Of a DNA stretch of 64,000 nt, positions 30,481 to 41,227 are shown one piece after another; position 1 is the stretch's first letter; each line of letters opens with the position of its first letter. The notes below the pieces were generated by a model. The model saw only the letters and a list, made by a program, of their open reading frames with translations. It ran no database searches and was not told the origin of the DNA. A program made the translations under genes and the position numbers. The DNA comes from Calidithermus chliarophilus DSM 9957 (GTDB taxonomy: Bacteria; Deinococcota; Deinococci; Deinococcales; Thermaceae): NCBI RefSeq assembly GCF_000430045.1, contig NZ_KE387023.1, positions 2,682,437-2,746,436 on the forward strand, given 5' to 3'.

Positions 30481-31001
30481 GCCTGCGCATCCTGGGCGGA
30501 AGCGCGCGGGGCGTGGCCCTGAAGGTGCCGCAGTCGGCCCGGCCCAGCCCCGTGCGCTTGCGCAAGGCCCTCTTCGACTACCTGCGGCTGCGCTACCCCG
30601 GGCGGGGCGCCTTCCTCGACCTGTACGCGGGCTCGGGGGCGATCGGCCTCGAGGCCGCCAGCGAGGGCTTCGACGTGACGCTCGTGGAGATCGACCGGCA
30701 GGCCCAGCAGCTTTTGCGCGAGAACGCGGCCAGGGCCAAGCTCAAGGTGCAGATCGAGCCCATGGCGGTGGAGCGCTACCTCGAGCGCGCCGCGCGCCGC
30801 GGGCAGCGCTTCGTGGTGGCCTTCATGGCCCCGCCCTACCCCCACGACCTGCTGCAGGACTTCGAGCGCCTGCTCAATGCCGACGTCGTGGAGCCGGGCG
30901 GGCTGCGCATCCTGCAGCACCCCACCGAGATGCAGTTGCCCATCGGCGAGCGCCGGGTCTACGGCACCAACTGCCTGACCATCGTGCGCCAGGAGCCCTG
31001 A
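30477..31001 (+). CDS. rsmD: 16S rRNA guanine-N2 methyltransferase, RsmD family
   Basis: 174 residues. Methylates G966 (E. coli numbering) of 16S rRNA using SAM. The N-terminus (RILGGSARGVALKVPQSARP, PVRLRKALFDYL) and SAM-binding motif LDLYAGSGAIGLEAASEG are typical. Motif IV is written FMAPPYP, with Ala where the family usually has Asp or Asn (DPPY). The start overlaps the upstream gene by 4 nt and coaD follows after 43 bp; rsmD-coaD is a common gene pair in bacteria. Confidence 0.9.
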   Translation: MSLRILGGSARGVALKVPQSARPSPVRLRKALFDYLRLRYPGRGAFLDLYAGSGAIGLEAASEGFDVTLVEIDRQAQQLLRENAARAKLKVQIEPMAVERYLERAARRGQRFVVAFMAPPYPHDLLQDFERLLNADVVEPGGLRILQHPTEMQLPIGERRVYGTNCLTIVRQEP

Positions 31002-31017
31002 AGGACTTTTGGGATAG

Positions 31018-31545
<528 letters not shown>

Positions 31546-31580
31546 GCGCCGCCCTCACCGCGGCGGGCCGGCGGGGCCCA

Positions 31581-31660
31581 TATACTTTGGAAGCACACAG
31601 CCGTTGGGGGCTTCGGCCCCGGGATTCAGGAGCCCGGAAGGGCTCGGATAGGATAGCGAT
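31581..31660 (+). promoter_or_regulatory. Promoter and structured 5' leader of the aldehyde dehydrogenase gene
   Basis: TATACT at 31581-31586 is followed by a leader of about 65-70 nt with two small hairpins (GGGGC-TTC-GGCCCC near 31606-31620 and GAGCCC-GGAA-GGGCTC near 31629-31644). A second possible -10 box (TAGGAT) lies just before the start. The hairpins suggest leader control but no known riboswitch was recognised. Confidence 0.45.
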
Positions 31661-33268
31661 ATGAACACCTTCAGGAGCAAGTACGGCAACGGGCTCGAGA
31701 TCGGTCACCTCATCGGCGGGGAGGAGGTGTTCGAGGGGCCGGTGCACGAGCGGCGCAACCCCTCCGACCGCGAGGACCTCACCGCCCGCTTCCCCGAGGC
31801 CTCCAAGGAGACGGTGCGACGAGCCGCGCAGGTAGCCCGCAAGGCCTTCGAGGAGTGGTCGCGCACCCCCGCCCCCGTGCGCGGCGGCGTGCTGATGAAC
31901 TTCGCGGCCGTGCTCACCCGCGAGAAGGAGACCCTCAGCCGCCTGCTGGTGCGCGAGATCGGCAAGACGATGCGCGAGGCCCGCGGCGACGTGCAGGAGG
32001 CCATCGACACCGCCGTGTTCTTCGCCTCCGAGGGGCGGCGGCTCTACGGCCAGACCGTGCCCAGCGAGATGGCCAACAAGGAGCTCTTCACCTTCCGCCG
32101 CCCGGTGGGCGTGGCCGGGATGATCACCGCGGGCAACTTCCCCATCGCCGTGCCCTCCTGGAAGATTATCCCCGCGGTCCTCACCGGCAACACCGTGGTC
32201 TGGAAGCCCTCCGAGGACTCCCCGGCGCTCTCCTACGTCTTCATCAAGCTCTTCGAGGAGGCCGGGCTGCCGCCGGGCGTGGTCAACGTGGTCTTCGGCG
32301 GCGGCAAGGACTCCACGGGCCAGTGGCTCATCGAGCTGATGGACGAGGGCCTGCTCAACAAGTTCGCCTTCACCGGCAGCACCGCCGTAGGCCGCCAGAT
32401 CGGGGAGGTGGCGGGGCGCAACCTCATCCGCCCGACCCTCGAGCTCGGCGGCAAGAACCCCCTGATCGTGCTCGCCGACTCCGACCTCGAGCTCGCCGTC
32501 GAGGGGGCCTGGTGGAGCGCCTTCGCCACCGGCGGCCAGCGCTGCACCAGCGCGGGCAACGTCATCGTCGAGGAGCCCATCTACGACGAGTTCAAGCGGC
32601 GCTTCCTCGAGAAGACCGAGTCCACGGTGGTGGGCAACCCCCTGCTCTACGACGACCTCACCTACGGCCCCTTCATGAACGAGCGCCTCTTCCAGCGCTG
32701 GAGCGAGCACTACCAGTGGGGCCAGCAGGACGGGGCGAAGCTGCTCTTCGGCTCGGGGCGCATCGCCTCGAGCAACCCCTACCCCCGCTTCAAGGGCGAC
32801 CCCGACGCGGGAATCTTCGGCACCCCCACCGTGTGGGAGGCCGCCCCCGGCATGCGCCAGTTCGACCAGGAGATCTTCGGGCCCACCATCAACCTCGTCA
32901 AGGCCAAGGACCTCGAGCAGGCCCTCGAGTACGCCAACGCCCACTCCTACGGGCTCTCCTCGGCCATCTACACCAACCAGCGCCACGCCGCCTACCGCTT
33001 CAAGGTGGAGATCAGGGCGGGCATGAGCAGCATCAACAACTCCACCGTCGGCGCGGAGGCCCACCTGCCCTTCGGCGGCATCCGCGGCAGCGGCAACGGC
33101 ACCCGCGAGAGCGGCGTGTGGGTGATCGAGGAGTACACCTACTGGCACGCCGTCAACGAGGAGTACTCGGGCAAGCTTCAGCTCGCCCAGATGGACACTG
33201 CCTACGCCCAGGCCCGCGAAGCCACCGACTGGGCCCGGCTGCTCGGCACGAAGGAGGTCGTTGGATGA
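31661..33268 (+). CDS. Aldehyde dehydrogenase family protein
   Basis: 535 residues, NAD(P)-dependent. Oxidises an aldehyde to a carboxylate. Catalytic Cys is in GGQRCTSAGN and the general base Glu in ELGGKNPLIVLADSDLE; the oxyanion Asn is in TAGNFPIAVP. The N- and C-termini (SSINNSTVGAEAHLPFGGI, partly shown) fit the semialdehyde or aminoadipate-semialdehyde branch of the superfamily better than the classical ALDH1/2 type. The substrate is not certain. A lipoprotein gene overlaps the end by 4 nt. Confidence 0.9.
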   Translation: MNTFRSKYGNGLEIGHLIGGEEVFEGPVHERRNPSDREDLTARFPEASKETVRRAAQVARKAFEEWSRTPAPVRGGVLMNFAAVLTREKETLSRLLVREIGKTMREARGDVQEAIDTAVFFASEGRRLYGQTVPSEMANKELFTFRRPVGVAGMITAGNFPIAVPSWKIIPAVLTGNTVVWKPSEDSPALSYVFIKLFEEAGLPPGVVNVVFGGGKDSTGQWLIELMDEGLLNKFAFTGSTAVGRQIGEVAGRNLIRPTLELGGKNPLIVLADSDLELAVEGAWWSAFATGGQRCTSAGNVIVEEPIYDEFKRRFLEKTESTVVGNPLLYDDLTYGPFMNERLFQRWSEHYQWGQQDGAKLLFGSGRIASSNPYPRFKGDPDAGIFGTPTVWEAAPGMRQFDQEIFGPTINLVKAKDLEQALEYANAHSYGLSSAIYTNQRHAAYRFKVEIRAGMSSINNSTVGAEAHLPFGGIRGSGNGTRESGVWVIEEYTYWHAVNEEYSGKLQLAQMDTAYAQAREATDWARLLGTKEVVG

Positions 33269-33747
33269 GGAAAGCCCTCGGGTTGTTGTTCGTCCTGGTT
33301 CTGGCCCTGAGCGCCTGCGCGCCGCAGATCGAGACCGGCAAAGGCGAGATGGTCTTCGAGGCCGTCAGCGCCGGCACCGACGCCCTGGTCAGCCGCACCG
33401 ACCCCACCTACCGCCCCGACGTGACCGCGCCCTTCGCCGCCGAGCTGGCCGTGTTCTACTCGGTGCGGGTCACGACCCCGGCGGGTTACAGCCCCTTCAC
33501 CATCGTGCAGCAGCCCTCCAACCCGCGCGAGGTGCGCGCCACGTACGTGGCGCGGAAGGTGGACGCCCAGGGCAAGGTGCTGGGCACGGTCGAGATGTCG
33601 TGGCTGGTGCGCGAGCGCGGCCAGGGCATGGTGAGCGTGTTCCTCACCAGCCGCAGCGACGACCCTCAGGTGGACGTGCGGGCGCTGGAGGCCCAGGCGT
33701 TGAGCCACCTCACCTCGCGCTTCCGCCTGCTGGCGAGCGGGCGCTGA
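33265..33747 (+). CDS. Small lipoprotein of unknown function
   Basis: 160 residues. MRKALGLLFVLVLALSAC is a lipoprotein signal with Cys18 as the acylated residue. The mature part has beta strands (SVRVTTPAGYSPFTIVQQPS, VRATYVARKVDAQGKVLGTV) and a C-terminal helix. No family recognised. The ATG overlaps the dehydrogenase stop by 4 nt, so the two are co-translated. A role near a cytosolic dehydrogenase is not obvious, so the coupling may be only positional. Confidence 0.72.
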   Translation: MRKALGLLFVLVLALSACAPQIETGKGEMVFEAVSAGTDALVSRTDPTYRPDVTAPFAAELAVFYSVRVTTPAGYSPFTIVQQPSNPREVRATYVARKVDAQGKVLGTVEMSWLVRERGQGMVSVFLTSRSDDPQVDVRALEAQALSHLTSRFRLLASGR

Positions 33748-33862
33748 CGAACGGGAAGGCGGTAAGCCCTGAGCCCTGAGCCGGAGACTGCTCGTTTGTC
33801 GCTCCGGGCTTACCGCTGATCGCCTGCTTCCTCACCACCCCACACCCCAGAACCGTCATCCT

Positions 33863-35095
33863 ATGTCCATCCAGCTATCCGACATCCAGGCCGCTCAGGA
33901 GCTCTTGCGGGGCATCATCGCTCCCACGCCGCTGCTGGCCGACGAGGCGCTTTCCAAGGAGCTCGGCTCGAGGGCCTACGTCAAGGCCGAGTGCCTGCAG
34001 AAGAGCGGCTCGTTCAAGATCCGCGGGGCCTACAACAAGATCAGCCACCTCACGAAGGAGGAGAAGGCCCGGGGCGTGATCGCGCCCTCCGCGGGCAACC
34101 ACGCGCAGGGCGTGGCGCTGGCGGCCAAGCTCCACGGCATCCGCGCGGTGATCGTGATGCCGCAGTACGCCCCGCTCACCAAGGTCAGGGCCACCCAGGC
34201 CTTGGGGGCCGAGGTAGTGCTCTCCGGCCTTTCCTTCGACGACGCCGCCGCGCACGCCCGCGAGCTGGCCCAGCAGCACGGCTACACCTGGGTCCACGCC
34301 TTCGACGACGAGCGGGTGATCGCGGGGCAGGGCACCATCGGCCTCGAGATCCTCGCCGCGCTCCCCGAGGTGAGCACCCTGGTGGTGCCCATCGGGGGCG
34401 GGGGCCTCGTCTCCGGCATCGCCGTCGCCGCCAAGAGCCTCAAGCCTTCGGTGCGGGTGGTAGGGGTGCAGGCCGCGGGCTGTGCGCCGGTGCGGCCTTC
34501 GCTCGAGGCCGGCCACCCCATCGCCGTCACCGCCGCCCAGACCATCGCCGACGGCATCGCGGTCAAGCGCCCCGGCGACCTGACCCTGCCCCTGATCCGC
34601 CAGCACGTGGACGACGTGGTCGAGGTCAGCGACGACGAGATCGCCCGCGGCATCTTCCACTGCGCCCAGTACAGCAAGCTGGTGGTCGAAGGCGCGGGCG
34701 CCGCGGGCATGGCCGCCCTGCTGGCCGGGAAAGTCCCGGTGCGCCCCGACGACGTGGTCTGCACCGTGCTGTGCGGCGGCAACATCGACGGCAACCTCCT
34801 GGCCCGCGTCATCGAGCAGGTGCTGGTGCGCCAGGGCCGCTACATCCTGCTCAAGCTCTCCCTGGTAGACCGCCCCGGCGCCCTGGCCCGCATCATCGAG
34901 AAGGTGGCCGAGGCCGGGGCCAACGTCGTGGACATCTTCCACCGCCGCGCCCTCTGGCTGGCCCCGCTGGGCAAGGTAGGCGTGGAACTAGTGCTCGAGG
35001 TGCGCGACGACGAGCACGGCCGCGAGGTGGTGCAGCGCCTCGAGGCCGCCGGCTACCACGTCGAGCGCGAGGGCCTGGGTCTTTGGCCGGAGTAA
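33863..35095 (+). CDS. ilvA: Threonine dehydratase (threonine ammonia-lyase)
   Basis: 410 residues; PLP enzyme making 2-oxobutanoate from threonine for isoleucine synthesis. PLP-Lys in GSFKIRGAYNKI near residue 56; the glycine loop is VVPIGGGGLVSGIAVA. The C-terminal 75 residues (LSLVDRPGALARIIEKVAEA) form one ACT domain, as in the single-ACT (CTS-type) enzymes that are shorter than E. coli IlvA. The start follows an AT-poor gap (33748-33862) that contains a short copy of the GGTAAGCCCTGAGCCC repeat words and no obvious riboswitch. Confidence 0.93.
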   Translation: MSIQLSDIQAAQELLRGIIAPTPLLADEALSKELGSRAYVKAECLQKSGSFKIRGAYNKISHLTKEEKARGVIAPSAGNHAQGVALAAKLHGIRAVIVMPQYAPLTKVRATQALGAEVVLSGLSFDDAAAHARELAQQHGYTWVHAFDDERVIAGQGTIGLEILAALPEVSTLVVPIGGGGLVSGIAVAAKSLKPSVRVVGVQAAGCAPVRPSLEAGHPIAVTAAQTIADGIAVKRPGDLTLPLIRQHVDDVVEVSDDEIARGIFHCAQYSKLVVEGAGAAGMAALLAGKVPVRPDDVVCTVLCGGNIDGNLLARVIEQVLVRQGRYILLKLSLVDRPGALARIIEKVAEAGANVVDIFHRRALWLAPLGKVGVELVLEVRDDEHGREVVQRLEAAGYHVEREGLGLWPE

Positions 35096-35118
35096 ACCCG
35101 CAAGCCCGGCAAAAGGAG

Positions 35119-35148
35119 CGTAGGGGCGCAGCGCGCTGCGCCCCTACG
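35119..35148. repeat. 30-bp perfect palindrome (REP-like)
   Basis: CGTAGGGGCGCAGCG followed by its exact reverse complement. It is between the ilvA stop and the CRISPR trailer. Similar GTAGGGGCG...CGCCCCTAC palindromes are common as REP-like elements in several phyla. It may also terminate ilvA. Confidence 0.6.
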
Positions 35149-35179
35149 GCGTTGCATGACCACACGCACCCCAAGCGTG

Positions 35180-35753
35180 TGGCCGTCCCCGTGTGTGCGG
35201 GGAAAACGTCAGCAACCTCTTCGGCTAGATCGAGCCCTACGGTTCATCCCCACGTGTGCGGGGGAAACTCCTCGAGGCGCTTGCGCTGGGCATCGAGGGC
35301 CGGTTCATCCCCGCGTGTGCGGGGAAAACGCGGCCTGGACCGTCAAGCAGCAGGCCGAGCTGGGTTCATCCCCGCGTGTGCGGGGAAAACGGCATCCCCC
35401 AGCACCACTTCGTCATCGAGAACGGTTCATCCCCGCGTGTGCGGGGAAAACGCTAAACTGCGGCCGTCCATTCCAGTGGGCTCCGGTTCATCCCCGCGTG
35501 TGCGGGGAAAACGTTACGCCGCAGCCAAGAAGATGTGGCTGCCCGGTTCATCCCCGCGTGTGCGGGGAAAACGTTCGCCGGGCAGGATGCGCCCCCAGTT
35601 GGCCGGTTCATCCCCGCGTGTGCGGGGAAAACGTGTTCCTTCCGCATTTCGCTCTGCTGCATACGGTTCATCCCCGCGTGTGCGGGGAAAACCACGGGGT
35701 GGCGGCGCTGCGGCTGGGGCGGCGCGGTTCATCCCCGCGTGTGCGGGGAAAAC
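35180..35753 (-). CRISPR. Type I-E-like CRISPR array, 10 repeats, 9 spacers
   Basis: 28-bp repeats (29 if the adjacent C is counted) at 35180, 35241, 35302, 35363, 35424, 35485, 35545, 35605, 35665 and 35726, with spacers of 32-33 bp. Eight repeats are identical. On the minus strand the repeat reads GTTTTCCCCGCACACGCGGG and then GATGAACC, close to the E. coli type I-E consensus, with a perfect CCCCGC/GCGGGG stem. The two repeats at the low-coordinate end are degenerate (35180 in its outer part; 35241 with two internal changes), as expected for the trailer, so the array is probably transcribed on the minus strand with the leader above 35754. No cas genes are in the window. Confidence 0.96.
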
Positions 35754-35848
35754 ACTTGGTTCCACCAAGCAAAACTGCCCCTCGAGCCCCCGGAAGTGTC
35801 GGCTGAGTTTTCAAGGTGCGCTTCGGGTAGGACCCTGAAGCCATTATG
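35754..35848 (-). promoter_or_regulatory. Presumed CRISPR leader
   Basis: Non-coding DNA next to the intact-repeat end. On the minus strand it contains CATAAT (complement of 35843-35848), a TTGAAAACTC segment, and a short hairpin right beside the first repeat (CTTGG-TTC-CACCAAG). Promoter assignment is weak; the leader call rests on array polarity. Confidence 0.45.
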
Positions 35849-35890
35849 CCATCGGGGGTGCGCTCGAGGCCCGGTGTTAGAATCGCCCTG

Positions 35891-37126
35891 ATGGAAGCTT
35901 TCAACTGGTACGAGAAGCACGTGAACCCCGGGCTCGCGGGCCTGCTCCGCTTTACCGGGCTCGACAAGGTGGAATCCCACGCCGAAGGGGTTTACGTGTG
36001 GGACACCGAGGGCAAGCGGTACCTGGACTTCTTGGGGCTCTACGGCACGCTCTCGCTGGGGCACCGGCACCCCCGGGTGGTCGAGGCGGTCAAGGCCCAG
36101 CTCGACCGCATGCCCATGTCGGTGCGGGTGATGGTCTCCGAGCCCACGGCCCGCCTGGCCCACCGGCTGGCCGAGATCACCCCCGGCGACCTCTCGATGG
36201 TGTTCTTCGGCAACTCGGGCGCCGAGGCCGTGGAGGCCGCGCTCAAGTTCGCCCGCATCCACACCAAACGGCCCGGGTTCATCACCACCAAGAACGGCTA
36301 CCACGGCAAGACCTACGGGGCGCTCTCCGTGACGCCCAAGGAACACTACCAGCTCCCGGCGGCCCCGCTGGTGCCGGGCGTGACGGTGGTGCCCTTCGGC
36401 GACGCGAAGGCCGTCGAGGAGGCCATTGGGCCCGACACAGCGGCGGTGATCCTCGAGCCCATCCAGGGCGAGGGCGGCATCCGGATCCCGCCGGAGGGCT
36501 ACCTGCGCGAGGTGCGGCGCATCACCCGCGAGAAGGGCGTGCTGCTCATCGTCGATGAGGTGCAGACCGGCCTGGGGCGCACCGGCAAGCTGTGGGGCGT
36601 GGACTGGGAGGGCGTCGAGCCCGACATCCTCACCAGCGCGAAGGCTTTGGGCGGGGGCGTGATGCCCATCAGCGCCACCATCGTGCGCCCCGAGATCTTC
36701 GAGGTTTACAAGCACGAGCCCCTGATCCACTCCACCACCTTCGGCGGCAACCCGCTCGCCGCGGCGGCGGCCCTGGCGGCCATCGAGGTGACCCTGGAGC
36801 AAGACCTCCCGGCCCGCGCCCAGGAGATGGGCCAGTACCTCATGGCCTCCTTGAAGCAGCTCTGGGACGCCTACCCCGAGTTCATCGAGGAGGTGCGCGG
36901 CCGCGGCCTGATGGTGGGCCTCGAGTTCACCGACGCCGACATCGGCGCGCTGGTGGTGGCCGAGCTCGCCACCCGGGGCATCCTCACCGCCTTCGGGCTC
37001 AACAACCCCAAGGTGGTGCGCCTCGAGCCCCCCCTCATCGTGGAGAAGGAGCACATCGACCAAGCCGTCGAGGCGCTGGGGGAGAGCCTGGCGGCGACCA
37101 AGGTGGCGCTCGAGGGGGTGCTGTAA
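35891..37126 (+). CDS. Class III PLP-dependent aminotransferase
   Basis: 411 residues. Belongs to the ornithine/acetylornithine/putrescine/4-aminobutyrate aminotransferase group. FFGNSGAEAVEAALKFAR is the PLP-phosphate site, DEVQTGLGRTGKLWG the Asp motif, and SAKALGGGVMPISA contains the Schiff-base Lys. FGGNPLAAAAALAAIE is also typical. ATG 35891 lies 7 nt after TTAGAAT (leaderless). The substrate is not clear; the FNWYEKHVNPGLA start is like the putrescine/ornithine type. Neighbours (CRISPR, RNase R) give no clue. Confidence 0.9.
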   Translation: MEAFNWYEKHVNPGLAGLLRFTGLDKVESHAEGVYVWDTEGKRYLDFLGLYGTLSLGHRHPRVVEAVKAQLDRMPMSVRVMVSEPTARLAHRLAEITPGDLSMVFFGNSGAEAVEAALKFARIHTKRPGFITTKNGYHGKTYGALSVTPKEHYQLPAAPLVPGVTVVPFGDAKAVEEAIGPDTAAVILEPIQGEGGIRIPPEGYLREVRRITREKGVLLIVDEVQTGLGRTGKLWGVDWEGVEPDILTSAKALGGGVMPISATIVRPEIFEVYKHEPLIHSTTFGGNPLAAAAALAAIEVTLEQDLPARAQEMGQYLMASLKQLWDAYPEFIEEVRGRGLMVGLEFTDADIGALVVAELATRGILTAFGLNNPKVVRLEPPLIVEKEHIDQAVEALGESLAATKVALEGVL

Positions 37127-37260
37127 CGGGGACCTCGAGGGCCCAAGGCCGAGGGCGAACGAGGGCTTGGGGCGCGGTAAGGGGCTCACGGGAAGAGCTT
37201 TCGACCCCAGGCTCCCCGCCCCGCGCCGGCGGCTGAAAGCTGATTGCTCATGAACTATCG
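37127..37260. repeat. Partial modular repeat in the gap before RNase R
   Basis: GGGCCCAAGGCCGAGGGCG, GGTAAGGGGCTCACGGG and GGCGGCTGAAAGCTGATTGC recall the E and G modules of the larger blocks. The TATCGTGTACACTG at its end looks like a promoter -10 for the next gene. Confidence 0.45.
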
Positions 37261-37266
37261 TGTACA

Positions 37267-37309
37267 CTGCTGTCGTAGCGTCGTTCGAGCCTCAGATCTC
37301 ACGACAGCA
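37267..37309 (+). promoter_or_regulatory. Inverted repeat in the RNase R leader
   Basis: TGCTGTCGT (37267-37275) and ACGACAGCA (37301-37309) form a perfect 9-bp stem with a 25-nt loop just upstream of the ATG at 37317. Downstream of the likely TACACT -10 box it would fold in the mRNA and could affect translation or stability. Confidence 0.5.
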
Positions 37310-37316
37310 CGCTGAC

Positions 37317-39785
<2,469 letters not shown>

Positions 39786-39795
39786 GCCGTTGGGC

Positions 39796-40386
39796 ATGCA
39801 AGTCATCGGCCTGACCGGCAGCATCGGCAGCGGCAAGAGCACCGTGGCGCAGATCCTGCGCGAACTCGGCGTCACGGTGCTCGACGCCGACGCCTTCGCC
39901 CGCGAGGGGGCCGGGGTGCTGCGCGAGGCCATCTGCCGGCGCTTCCCCGAGGCCTGCGCCGGGGGAGAGCTCGACCGGCGCCGCCTGGGCCAGATCGTCT
40001 TCGCCGACCCCGAGGCCAAGCGCGACCTCGAGGCCCTCCTGCACCCCTACGTGCGCGCGCGCATGGCCGAGGCCACCCGTCAGGCCGAGGAGCGGGGGGA
40101 AAGCCTCGTGGTGCAGGACATCCCGCTGCTCTTCGAGACGGGCCGGGAGCGCGACTTCGCCGGGGTGCTGGCGGTGCTGGCCCCCACGGAGCTACGCCGG
40201 GAGCGGGTGCAGGCCCGCAGCGGCCTGAGCGCGGCCGAGTTCGCCGCCCGCGACGCCAACCAGCTTCCCCAGGAGGAGAAGGCCCGGCGGGCCACCTGGG
40301 TCATCTGGAACGACCGCGACCTCGCGGCGCTGCGGGCGCGGGTGCAGGGCTGGCTCGAGGAGGTGCGCCGTGAAGCTCGTGCATGA
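39796..40386 (+). CDS. coaE: Dephospho-CoA kinase
   Basis: 196 residues; last step of CoA synthesis. P-loop GLTGSIGSGKSTVAQIL begins near residue 5, with the DAD(A)FAREG Asp and LLHPYVRARM; DIPLLFETGRE is the substrate lid region. A TTG start at 39790 is also possible. The end overlaps the BtuF-like gene by 17 nt. It starts 11 bp after the RNase R stop, so the two are likely one operon. Confidence 0.95.
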   Translation: MQVIGLTGSIGSGKSTVAQILRELGVTVLDADAFAREGAGVLREAICRRFPEACAGGELDRRRLGQIVFADPEAKRDLEALLHPYVRARMAEATRQAEERGESLVVQDIPLLFETGRERDFAGVLAVLAPTELRRERVQARSGLSAAEFAARDANQLPQEEKARRATWVIWNDRDLAALRARVQGWLEEVRREARA

Positions 40387-41164
40387 CTGGCTGGGCCCCG
40401 TCGAACTGCCCGACTCGGCCCGCCGCATCGTCTCGCTGGCCCCCAACGCCACCGAGACCCTCTTCGCGCTGGGCCTGGGCGAGCGCGTGGTGGGGCGAAG
40501 CGCCTTCTGCTACCGCCCGGCGGCTACGCTGGCGCTGCCGGTGGTCTCGAGCTACACCCGCGTGCGCTGGGAGCTGCTGCGCGGCCTCGAGCCCGACCTG
40601 GTGCTCGTCAGCACCGGTGTGCAGCGGGGGCTGCTGGAGGAGCTGCGCCAGGGCGGGGTCCCGGTCTTCCCGGTGCCGCTGCCCCAGAGCCCCTACGGCA
40701 TCCTGGAGAACACCGTGCTGCTGGGCGAGCTGCTGGGGGTGGGGGAGGCGGCCTCGAGGCTGTGCGCCCGGCTGGCCGAGCAGTACGCCCAGCTTGCGGG
40801 CATCCTGCCGCCGCTGCGGGTCTACCTCGAGTTCGACCTAGGCGGCCCCGTGACCGTCGGCCGGGGCAGCTACGTGGGCGAGGCGCTGCGCCACCTGGGC
40901 CTCGTCAACGTCTTCGCCGGCCACCCCCAGAGCTACTTCACCCCCGACCTCGACGCCGTCGCGGCCCTGCGCCCCGACCTGGTGATCTACGAGCCCAAAC
41001 CCCACCGCTCGCGGGCCCACGAACGGGCCGCCGCCCTGATGGACACGCGGGGCTGGGCCTATCCCCTGGTCGTCACCGGCGGGGACGAGCTGGCGCACTA
41101 CGGCCCGCTGTTCTTCGACTACCTCGCGCAGCTCGAACGCCGGCTCGAGCGCCTCGAGCTTTGA
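40370..41164 (+). CDS. BtuF/FepB-like periplasmic-binding-fold protein without signal peptide
   Basis: 264 residues of the class III substrate-binding protein family (cobalamin and iron-siderophore type). RIVSLAPNATETLFALGLGERVVG and LEPDLVLVS are standard for this fold, as is the single long helix in the middle (ILENTVLLGELLG). The GTG start at 40370 leaves no signal peptide or lipobox, and the only upstream frame belongs to coaE. It is therefore probably cytoplasmic, or the true N-terminus is not as assumed. No ABC permease follows. Such leaderless homologues occur as cytosolic B12 or metal-cofactor binders, so this is an inference. Confidence 0.75.
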   Translation: MKLVHDWLGPVELPDSARRIVSLAPNATETLFALGLGERVVGRSAFCYRPAATLALPVVSSYTRVRWELLRGLEPDLVLVSTGVQRGLLEELRQGGVPVFPVPLPQSPYGILENTVLLGELLGVGEAASRLCARLAEQYAQLAGILPPLRVYLEFDLGGPVTVGRGSYVGEALRHLGLVNVFAGHPQSYFTPDLDAVAALRPDLVIYEPKPHRSRAHERAAALMDTRGWAYPLVVTGGDELAHYGPLFFDYLAQLERRLERLEL

Positions 41165-41227
41165 GCGGGCCTCGAGGGCGCGGCCCGGGTAGTATCATTA
41201 ACCTATGCGCTCAGCGCGAGGGACGTT

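Noticed and set aside
33991-35838. Long plus-strand frame through ilvA and the CRISPR array
   Set aside because: Arg/Pro/Gly-rich shadow of ilvA followed by translated repeats; no protein features. The same holds for all frames inside the array.
35096-35890. Search for cas genes around the array
   Set aside because: Both flanks are metabolic genes (ilvA and an aminotransferase); no Cas motifs in any frame.
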